Under the pieces are notes generated by a model. That model did not search any database. It was not told the origin of the DNA and saw only the letters and a list, made by a program, of their open reading frames with translations. From contig JAACJK010000001.1 of assembly GCA_013368325.1 (NCBI GenBank), positions 2,480,001-2,544,000 of the forward strand: a stretch of DNA of 64,000 nt, read 5' to 3'. Below, in pieces: positions 23,601 through 33,097 of this stretch (its first letter is position 1; each line of letters opens with the position of its first letter). A program made the translations under genes and the position numbers. This DNA comes from Ephemerocybe angulata (Eukaryota > Basidiomycota > Agaricomycetes > Agaricales > Psathyrellaceae).

Positions 23601-24269
23601 ATAACCTTGGACCTCCCTGAGGATGTTTAGTCTATCGTTCGATGTACGACGGGCTATGGCGAAGTAGACTTCGCTTGTCGTGATGATTCGGCCTAATTCT
23701 GGACTTGTACTGTGTATGTTGTACGCTAGCCCGAGATATACCACTGCTCTTGAGAATTTTTTCGATGCGGAAAAGCGCGAGGTCGTGGTGTAGACCTCGG
23801 TTACTCGGAATGGGATAGGTGTTAACTCAGACTGGTGAGGTGAAGGACTCAGAAGGAGGTCGAGGACAATGAGGTCTATTGATTGCATCAAATGGAAAAG
23901 GCGTGTTTCTCAAGTTGTCTTCCACCTCATGTTCTGCAGCGCCCACCATACCCTCAATTCCCGCCAGTTTGTCGATTTATAGCGTTCTTTTCGATCGATA
24001 AAACTCTTGGACGAATTCGAATCGATAATGAAAGGCGTGCCAACAGGAAACTAGACAGGAAACACACACACTGTTGGAATTGGGGGGTTGGCGCCTATGA
24101 TACTTATTACTGATAGCCCGGACCTTGTATTGAATTGACCTCATAGCCTCGTTTCCGACGTTTCGCCACACTCCTTGTCCTCATTTCTGTGGTCTTCTCC
24201 CTTCTAAACCCCACTACGAACTCCACGCCTTTGGTCACAATTCGATCCACATCTGCGCAGCAAAGCACC
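23601..24269. other. Intergenic, 3' end of 20909 gene and promoter of next gene
   Basis: A 177-codon minus-strand ORF overlaps this region and the previous gene, but most of it is antisense shadow. Nothing else is supported. Confidence 0.4.
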
Positions 24270-25778
24270 ATGGCCAGCAGCCTCCGATCCCATGGGCCTG
24301 CGCGCACTCCTTCACGAACCAGTCACGCCTTTCGATCTCCACGGAACGACTTTTCGCCTTTTGGCTCGATAACCGAACTCAACGCAGCTATCACCCAAAT
24401 GGTGAGCATCTCCGACCTTTGTTCAGTCGTTTGTTGAGGGCGGAAGCTGAACACGCCCACCTAGCATTCGCCTCGTGGTGACATGTACAGTGATCGGGGC
24501 CGCACTCCCGTAGGCCGTGCTCCAAGTCACAACCTCCCGCCGCACGATGAGGACGAAATGGGGAGCTTCTACGGGGAGGAGGTGGATTACGGGAAGGTAC
24601 AAAGCCAATTGGTGCGTCAACACTGTCAATCCCCACGTCGCCTCCGGTGCCGTCGCTGAGAATGTGCTCAGCACCCCAATGGCACACCTTTCCAGCATGC
24701 AGGGTCGGCGAGGAGCTACCAGCCCTCACCACTGGGGAGCCGTCTGCCGTCAATAAACCCTGCAGCAAGCCCGCCGCCTTCGCATTTCGTTCCTGGCAGC
24801 AAACTGCCGAGTCACCACCCTTCGCAAGCCATGAGTCACCAGCGCTCTCGTACCTCCTCGCCTGAGCGAGGATGGGGACCAGATCCCAACGCAGGACATG
24901 GGCCGCCATCACACAACTATGAGGAATATGGGGTGGTATGGACCGATAACGTGTACCGTCTTGCTGCGAAATGCTGATGGCTGTTTTAGCACCACGCATT
25001 CGATTACGAGGAGGAATTCCTGCCGCCTATGCCCCCACAGGTGCTGGGCTCTAGGGCAGGAACGGCTCATGGAGGTAACTCGGAACGTAACTACGTCCCT
25101 ACTATCCAAGTGGTATGTCCTTTTCCTACCCAACGCCATGGGCGCTTAACAGCTTTTCTGCAGGAGGGCCCCTATCCCGACCACGGCTCCCCCCATTCGA
25201 GCCGAAGCGCGTCCCCCCAGGCCCCATTTCATCCACCCGCGCGAACGAGGAGCTCGCGAGCCAGCATCCACAACTCACCATACGTTGGACACTCCCTCCA
25301 GGACGATCAATTCCTCCACTCGCAGCCCATCCGTACCAAGAGCACCAGAAGCTCCCGCCGCAGCACCGTACCCCAGTCGACGCCGCAGGTTATCTCAAGG
25401 AAGGGCTCACGCACGACGATACGCTCTTTCGCTCGGCCTGGGGCGATTCCAGCTCCCTTCGAAACGGATGGGGACGATGTTATTCTGCAGGTCTGGCTTC
25501 CGTGGACGGAGCGCTTGAACGAGATGCCGTGTCGGTTCCATATTACGGGCGTGGATGGGAAGCACTACTCGCTCGAGATTGATTATCAGTGGACGAAGAT
25601 GGTTCATGGTACTGCGAAATTCCGGGGCGCTGGAATGCCCAGGGAGAGGGGGAAGGGTAGGGGACACTTGATAATTGAGTAAGTCGAGAAGTTGGCTTCT
25701 CTATCCTCCGACTGACTTTTCCTTCGCTTTAGATGGGAAATATGGTTTCAGGAGGAGGATGAGGACATTTCCGATTGA
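24270..25778 (+). CDS. J-domain-less Hsp40 C-terminal-domain protein, copy A
   Basis: Six exons (24270-24401, 24465-24596, 24672-24935, 24990-25112, 25164-25678, 25733-25778) sum to 403 residues. The N-terminus has FSPFGSITELNAAI, shared in pattern with the neighbour at 26554. Residues about 45-320 are disordered (Ser, Pro, His, Arg rich). The C-terminal 70-80 residues match the second substrate-binding subdomain of DnaJ/Hsp40 (CTD-II): LPWTERLNEMPCRF, VDGKHYSLEID, FRGAGMP, GKGRGHLIIEWEI. The end is acidic (EEDEDISD). There is no HPD J domain and no CTD-I, so it cannot activate Hsp70 as known J-proteins do. Peptide binding is possible. Identification rests on motif resemblance only. Confidence 0.65.
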
Positions 25779-26553
25779 TGCATCGGACCGGTAAACCACA
25801 TCAGTAAGTATGGATCTTCATAACACAAGCGCGATTCGATTTCCAGGTTTCCGGGCATTTGCAGAGCACATTAGCTTCCCATGTAGCACTAGTCTATGAT
25901 GTAAAAGTACCCGTGTTGTAACTATTATATGTACGATAAGTTGGTTTGTACAAGAAGGTTCAGACTGTGTGGGCCTGCGACGTGCTTTGTTATTGATCAT
26001 GACACCACACCGATAGACTCATCATCGGATTCTGTGATCGTTAGGTCAGCAACGGAGACTTAGCAACAGTTTTCAACGAGTGGCGCCCACCTCACGCGCT
26101 GGCTTGCAAACGCATCTTCCTTTCGGCCATGGCCCACTGTCGTCCTCATGGTTGCCCCCAAGAGATGCTCATTGCTCACTGCGGGAACCAAGCAAGTTGC
26201 AGGGACTGCTTGGGGATTGCGCTGTGATGACTAAAGTACTAATAGCTTCAGGCATAGGAATACGCACTACAAAGACACACAGTTCGGTGGTCGAGGGACC
26301 CACGATGAGCCCTCGTGTGCCTCTTTCAGTTCAATGCACACGAGGCACGACAATGTTCAGATCGGTACGATCATAGCGACGCATTGTTGGAAAACGACGA
26401 AGCCCATGCTTTGACTAGCCACAATGGCCTTGGATACGACCAGGGCCATGCATATATATATAACGACCTTGGGTGGCTTTTTAGCTGCTCACTATCAATA
26501 TCCTCCCAGCCACTTGGACCAGCCCTCTGCCGTGTATATTAACGAGGGCCAAT
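25779..26553. other. Spacer with a coding-like patch (about 26245-26470)
   Basis: Plus-strand frames in 26245-26470 read as protein-like (RNTHYKDTQFGG; ALLENDEAHALTSHNGLGY) but have no clear start or splice chain. They may be leftover exons of a third gene copy or an upstream part of the next gene. The left half (25779-26080) looks non-coding. Confidence 0.35.
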
Positions 26554-27751
26554 ATGCAAAACAACGCGCCTGGTCTCCCCACTTGCCACAGATTTCGGGA
26601 CACCACTTTGGATTTCTCCCCCTTCACGTCGCTGGACGAACTGAATTCCGCAATTGGACCAATGGTACGCTTCTTCTCTCGCTAGACTGCATGATATTGA
26701 CCTTTCTTAAAGGTTAACCTGAGTAGCTTACGTGCGAAGCCGTCGGTGCCTTCCTTGGTGAGCTTCATCTTCAGTGGTGTATATTACAATCGCCTGACTC
26801 AGTGATATCATGGCCAGACAGGAACTGTGCTAGGAAGGCGTTTACAGCGCTCTGCACGTGGGGTATCTAACTCCTTCGCGTCCCGCAACCGCCCCAATCC
26901 CCCACCTCTGTCTCAAGATGGCTTCTTTGTCGACAGTACTAACACTCTGGCCTCATCTGGGCTCCATCGTCGTCGACGAAAATTCTCCTTGCCCAGGATA
27001 CAAGTCCGACCAGCTGAGGCAGCATCTTGGGAGAATCTCAGGGAACTCAGCCCTCCTCCTTATTCTCGCCCTCGGTTCGTCGCCTCAGAGCCCTGCCTCG
27101 TCAGTCCTGTCAAGAAAAAGAGCGCCATCATTTACAAGGAACTCGAGGACTACAGCAACTTGGACATCGAAAACGAGCCTCTTCATTCAAGATATACCCA
27201 GTGCATCGAGCTTTCCCTCGAAGACTACTTCCACGGAAAAACGATATGCTATGGGTATACCAGAAAGTACTGCGAAGGCAAGAAAACCTCTCGTCTGACT
27301 TTAAACGTCGTCCTACCTCCGGGCTGCCAGAAGGACACGGTGTTTTGTTTTACCAACGTTGGCCACGAGTTACCAGATGGAACCTTCCAGGATATCCACC
27401 TCATATTCGTCGAGAAACCTCACGAACTCAAGTTCATCCGAGCCAAAGCCGATCTCTCTGTCCTCGTCCGCCTTCCTTGGACCGAGCGTCTGAATAGCGT
27501 GCCCTGCCGCTTCAGTATCACCGGCGTGGACGGGAAGAGGTATTCTTTGGAGATCGACTACCGCGCTTCAAAGATGATTTCAGGATTCGCGACATTCCAA
27601 GACGCAGGCATGCCCCTTCTCGATGGAAAGGGAAGAGGAAAGCTGACGATCGAGTAAGCTGCTTCATATTTAGACTGACAATCAACTAATGCAATTATGT
27701 AGATGGGAGATATCCTCGCCGCCGTCTAACGACTGCGAAAATCCTCCTTGA
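26554..27751 (+). CDS. J-domain-less Hsp40 C-terminal-domain protein, copy B
   Basis: Model of four exons (26554-26664, 26713-26731, 26822-27653, 27703-27751) sums to 336 residues; the 19-base second exon is the least certain part. The N-terminal DFSPFTSLDELNSAIGPM parallels copy A. Unlike copy A it keeps both substrate-binding subdomains of type II Hsp40: CTD-I (CIELSLEDYFHGKTICYGYTR, LNVVLPPGCQKDTVFCF, GHELPDGTFQDIHLIF, EKPHELKFIRAKADLSVLVRL) and CTD-II (WTERLNSVPCRFSI, VDGKRYSLEID, FQDAGMPL, GKGRGKLTIEWEI). No J domain or zinc-finger cysteine repeats are present. It lies 0.8 kb after copy A, same strand: a tandem pair with unequal domain loss. Confidence 0.72.
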
Positions 27752-28057
27752 GCTTGAGAGAGCAGGCTTCTAAAAGACATTCGAGTGGGTCGGAGCCTCC
27801 TAAGCTTGACCTTCTCCACACGGGCCACTACCCCGTGAATTCATTTATAATCAATTATATTGTGCAAATACGCTCAGCGAGTGTGGCCTGGAAGTCAGGA
27901 ATTAACTTGTATATGCTTATCATAGACATCTTAATAGTTCTCAAAAAGTTAATACAGGGCCAAAGAACGACTTGAGTGCCCGTTTACTAGTACGAAAAGC
28001 GCTGACCAGTGCCCATCAAACTCGGTCCCTGTCTCTTGTTGTTCCTCGTCTCCCACC
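27752..28057. other. Intergenic, presumed promoter of the STAND gene
   Basis: AT-rich from 27841 to 27960, probably 3' end of the previous gene and promoter DNA. No gene seen. Confidence 0.4.
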
Positions 28058-30398
28058 ATGCCGCCCGCCTCAAATGTCAAAGCCTACCTCGCAGGTCTTT
28101 CTAGATTGGGCAAAAAGCCAATACCCCGGCGTCAAAGGAGGAGTGGAGACCCAGAGTCGCCCCCTCTGCCGGACATTGCCTCTCTCCCTATTTGCGATGA
28201 TGGAATTGCGACGAGCAGCTGTTCGACTCCGGGGGTCGCATCATCTTCGTCTCCTATGCCATTAACACTTCCTGTGGCTGAAGCATCTTCGCACACTTTG
28301 AGAAGAGAATCCATCCAGCAACCGGATCGTCCAGGAGAGAGCCCACCCCAGCCCGATCATGTCGACCGCATTGCTCCTACGCTGGATGGCGACCCCGCCG
28401 TGTACGAGTCTCCAATCTTGTTAGAGACTGTATCATGCACCTCGAAAGGCAGCGGGTCAAACGTCTTCTTTCCTAATGCTTCCAACTTCCACATAGAGAA
28501 TTTCCAGTACATCGAGCAGTCGCACAGACCCACTGATGGAGGTGAGCGATAGACCTTTCTCCCCACCCTAATCTAGAGCCAATGTAGTGGTCAATCTCAT
28601 CGCCGAAATGGCTTCATCTTTCAGGCTGGGACCTTTTGCAGAAGCGCGGTGCACCCAAGGCGCATTACGACTCCTCTACGCATTTCGATGCTCCGAAGTG
28701 CGATGAAGATACTCGTGTTGAAATCCTCGCAGAGATTATGAACTGGGCTCAGGAACCAGGATGCTCTCAGCGCCTCCTGTGCATAACGGGACCCGCAGGC
28801 GCTGGGAAGTCTGCAATACAGCAAACAGTCGCCGCAAAGTGTGCGGATCTAAGCCCAACAATCCTAGGAGGGACGTTTTTCTTTTCTTCAACAGATGACT
28901 CCAGGAATAGGGTTGATTCAGTAGCCGCAACAATCGCTTATCAGTTCTGCCTCGCTTCCCCGATATTACGGTCCACTATATGTGCGGTTGTCGAGGAGAA
29001 CCCGATGATTTTCACCAAGACCGTCGATGTTCAATTCAAAACCCTCATCGCCAATCCAGTTCGGCGCTCCCTGGGGAAACTGCCGCTTACTTTTCCCTAC
29101 GTGGTCCTCATCGATGGACTGGACGAGTGTAAAGACGAACGAAAGCAATCAGAGCTTCTGGATGCCATCCATCGATGCCTTCTCGCCGACGACCTCCCGT
29201 TCCGTGTTGCGATTGCTAGCCGACCAGAGTGGGCGATTCTCAACGCGCTCCAGGCCACAGGCCACCTCTACCAAACGGCGTACCACATCGAACTTAATGG
29301 AAAGTGCGACGCCAGTGCCGACATCGAACGATACCTTTCGAGGAGGTTTTTGGAGCTCGCTCGCAGCACAGGGAACTCTCCGGAGTGGCCAGGGAAGGGT
29401 GTCATTGCCTTCCTTGCTCAAAATGCTTCCGGGCAGTTCATCTATGCAGCAACAGTCATCAAGTATATATCCGAGCAGCGCAGCTCTCCCGTTACTCGGC
29501 TCCAAGCTATTTTGTCGTGGGTACCACAAGTGGAGACCGCAATCCGACCCTTCGCTGGTCTCGACGCCCTTTACCACCAAATACTTCAGAACGCCCGAGA
29601 CAAATACGCGGCAATTGACAGCAACGAGGGTGACCTAGTGACACTCCTCAAGGCCTTTATTTTGATGTCAAGAGACCCTCCATTCTCATTCCGGTGGGGT
29701 CTCAAGCGATCAATCAGTGCATTCCTATGCCAGGATAATTGTAGCCTTGGACTCTTGATATTTGACTTACGCTCCCTAGTAGAGACGGATGGCCCTCAAT
29801 CACACACCGGGTCGAGTGAAACATTGCACTTCCATCACAAGTCCTTCTTAGACTTCCTGGACGACCCCGTGCGTTCTGGGAGCCTGTTTGTGTCGAGAAG
29901 TGATGTCGAGGCTCTTATCGTGAGGCTCGCCTTCCGCTATCTTCAAAAGACGTCCTCTTTGCAGGGTTCGTGACATATTCGTTCTATTCTGTGGGTTGAC
30001 GAAGCATTGTTGACCGGTTCACAGGGGTGACCCCAGTTCATGAAATCTCTGTCAAAGTCTTGACAATCTTAATAACCACAGGATTCCATCGCCAATCCGA
30101 AATGCTTGCAGTTGTCACCCGACTCACAGAGTGGCAGCTGTGGGGAGAAATATTACATCACCGGTTTCTCGATTCTTACGTGCGTTACAGCTCTTGGGCT
30201 GAACGCCACTCGTTTATCGAGAAGATGATCGTAGGAACCCTCTTCCTCTCTTCTCCTCTACGCCAGTCTACTGAAGCTTATTGACAGAAGGACCTTTTGG
30301 CGTTTGGTTATCAAGTAGATGTGCTCATGCTAGCCGACCAGCTACAGGCTCAAACAGGATTCGCAATTCGAGAAATGGTCCCAAATGGTTTCTCGTAG
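28058..30398 (+). CDS. NACHT-type STAND NTPase (fungal NLR-like)
   Basis: Four exons (28058-28541, 28625-29965, 30025-30230, 30288-30398) sum to 713 residues. N-terminal 140 residues are Ser/Pro-rich and disordered, ending in NVFFPNASNFHIENFQYIEQ, a short beta-like motif of a kind seen just before NACHT domains in mushroom NLRs. The NACHT domain follows: lead-in HYDSSTHFDAPKCDEDTRVE, Walker A ITGPAGAGKSAI, FFFSSTDDSRN, Walker B VVLIDGLDECKDE, FRVAIASRPEW (sensor region), then a helical part ending FHHKSFLDFLDDP. Only about 130 residues follow and no WD40, ankyrin or TPR repeats are visible, so this is a repeat-less member. Such proteins are candidates for fungal innate recognition or cell death; that role is inferred from the family. 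Confidence 0.88.
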
Positions 30399-30481
30399 CT
30401 CAATCCATCGCGCAGGGTCACCGCTGATTCGATATATTCTTATCATAGAAAAATGAAATATGAAGCTAGAAAGCTAGACAA

Positions 30482-32084
30482 TCAAGAAAGGCCAAGGAAG
30501 CTGTCGATCGCACGACCAATGGAGGAGAACCACCCCCTTGACTTGGCCTTCCTCCTAAGCTCTTCGATTTGTCGAGCAAAGTCAGCTTGACGCTCCTTCG
30601 AGAGGTTAGTATCAGTGTTTCTCTGTCTCTCGATCTCTTCAATTTGCTTCCTGTACTGTTCTTGGATTCGCTGTTGCTCGCGCTTGGACTCCTCCCCTGT
30701 CTCCTTCATTCGCTGCTCCAGTTCGCCCTTCTCTTTTTGGAAGTCGCTTAGAAGCTTCTTCGATTCGTTCTCAATTCGGGACATCTCTGCCTGCAGTTTC
30801 TTCGCCTCAGCCTCTATCTCCCGCTTCGTTTCCTCGTCCTTTGCTTCCATCGCGTCTGAAGAAAATATCTAAGAATCAGCGCATTCCGTACCGGGTAGTA
30901 GAACACCTACCTTTGTATTCCTGGTGAAGGGCGGCCATTTCCTTCTTATGCCGGTTCATCTGCTCGATGAGAGCTTTGTTGAGCTCCTCCCCAGCGGCGG
31001 TCTCACTGATATCTTTCTTCTCGATTGCTATCTCACGAACAATTTGTAGGATAGACGGGTCGTTGTGGATGAGGTACCTCAACACCCGGTGTGCGGATGC
31101 GAGGGATTCATCGTGCCGGACCATGTTCGCGCCTTTATCCAGGACGGGCTTGAAGAACAGGTCATCCGAAGCCAGTTCGTGCTCTCTGGCCTCCCCTACC
31201 TCCTTACCCACTTGTCCCCACATGTTCGTTAGGATGACGACGCTCTTGAGGGTGCTGTCTCCACAGAGCTGGCGGAACATGCGGAAGTTACGTGTGGATA
31301 TGCCACCCATGCGGAAGTCAGAGATGCGATGGATGTAGATGACACCCGCGAGCTTCTTCCCGTTCTGGTATCTGCAACTATGTTAGAACTGCTGACTGGA
31401 GACCAAGCGAAAGGGTAATGTGGCTTACGCTTGGGTCAAGAAATGAGCGATCATCTTCAGGATATCCGTGTCGCTCTTCGTTGTATCGTCGAACCCCGGC
31501 GTGTCGATAAGCGTCACAATACGACCATCTAGCACGAAAGGAGGTGCTGTCTGAACTGAGCTCGTGCATGAACGCATTCCGCTGCTAACTTTCAGGGTTT
31601 GAGTGCCGCTAACAGTGTTGATGAACTATGGACCCATCAGTAAGCCTCAATAAGCGCTGGCTTGACTTCCTTAATCAAGTGCGCAGGGTACATACCGTAG
31701 ATTTGCCACTGCCTGTAGCACCCATCACACTATGGGAATGAAATAAAGATATGCAGATATAAGATATTCATGGAAACGTACGCGATGGCGACCTCTTCCA
31801 TCTCGATCTCGGCGTCCGCTGAGGGGGTGGACTGGAGATCGGATGAGGGATCCTGTCGGCTTCGTGTCTCGTACCGGGAATTCCTGCATGACCCATGGTT
31901 TTAGCTACACTGGGTGCTATGGCTGAACTTAAGATTGATGGTCTCACAGAGGTGGTTTAGCGAGAGCAGGGGTGGCTGAAGGGCGTGGCGGAGTGGGGAA
32001 GGGCCTCAAGAAGTCGTCCGACCACTCGTTTTCACAAGCAATGGCTGGATTGAAAGAATCCTCAGGAGGGTTGACGCCAATCAT
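30482..32084 (-). CDS. AIG1/IMAP-like P-loop GTPase with coiled-coil tail
   Basis: Six exons (32084-31948, 31883-31782, 31729-31696, 31625-31429, about 31371-30911, 30855-30482) sum to 434 residues. After a Pro-rich N-terminus (PPEDSFNPAIACENEWSDDF) the G domain starts: G1 VMGATGSGKSTFINTVSG, a Thr-containing switch (SCTSSVQTAPPF), G3 VTLIDTPGFDDTTKSD, then LAGVIYIHRISDFRMGGIS and G4-like VVILTNMWG. The C-terminal 160 residues form a long coiled coil (EEELNKALIEQMNRHKKE; QRMKETGEESKREQQRIQEQ) ending in RGWFSSIGRAIDSFLGLS, an amphipathic end that might touch membranes (inference). The first intron set splits the P-loop exactly after GKST. Tail-to-tail with the STAND gene, 83 bases apart. Confidence 0.85.
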
Positions 32085-33097
32085 CTCTGTAGGTGAAAGA
32101 AGTCAAGGCTTGGGCGCCATAGGAGAGTGCCTCTGGCTTATATGTCCCAGAACCGTGGATAGATGGTTCGAATCGCAATCATACCAGATTGGAGATGCTA
32201 TCAGCAGACCCATCCTGACCCGCGTTATCGCGGGCGCTTATCTGGACACCTTGGCCCCATGTTACTTGCTATTTCTGTCGTGCTCCGCAGGCAATTCGAA
32301 GCCTTCTGCAGAAGGTCCTGTGATCTGTTGTATGCGTTTAGGTGCCCTTGGGAAGAGAGGATAGTGTATTATTAAACCTCGTGCATCAAGCTCCAGCTGC
32401 GGGACAAACTTGAGGATTTCATCTACCAGTAGATTGTTCTGGAGCTGCCTATTCCATCAAAGAAGGGTGCTGGAGAAATGGGGGACTGCTTCATTTGTCT
32501 GCCATACATTTACCGCAAGGCGCAGTAAGGGGAGAACACGCGATATAGACTAGTAGCTATCTGATCAGTGCCTAAAATCGGCTGAAAGAGGGGGGTCATG
32601 AGATAGGCGCCCAGTATCCGCGTGGACAGTGTGGTTGTGTGCATGTCCTATCGCGATATACTCTGCTCATATCTACCAAACATACAAAGGAGCTATTAAC
32701 ATATACAGCCGTAAGTGCGAAAGCAGTTGTCTGGAGCAAGCCACATTCTCGTCGTGCGGTGCTTGAGGCGGATATGATAAGCGCCCAGTATTGCAGTATG
32801 GTGACATCAGTCCTTACTGTCCTTTTTGGCGCTCTTTCCAGCTCTTCTAGCGGCAGAAGTACCACCCCCGTTCTGTTTCAGTCCTTTTATGCCATGCCTA
32901 CATGCTATAGTTCCAAGGAGCGGGTGGCCCAAGCTCGAGCCAAAAGTGAATGTATATAGGTTTACAATGTCAAGCTTCATTGTCAAGGTATGTAATGTAG
33001 CAAGTAAACTAGCATGAAGATCCGCGATATAAGATATGGTAGTACAGGGATAAAGAGTACAACGAAAGGAAGTAGAGGGATATACAAAAATCAAAAA
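32085..33097. other. Gene-poor stretch
   Basis: Only short unrelated ORFs. GGTTCGAATC near 32167 resembles a tRNA B box but no cloverleaf can be folded. The last 100 bases are AT-rich 3' UTR of the next gene. Nothing supported. Confidence 0.45.

Noticed and set aside
32098..32200. GGTTCGAATC, possible tRNA
   Set aside because: No A box and no pairing acceptor stem.
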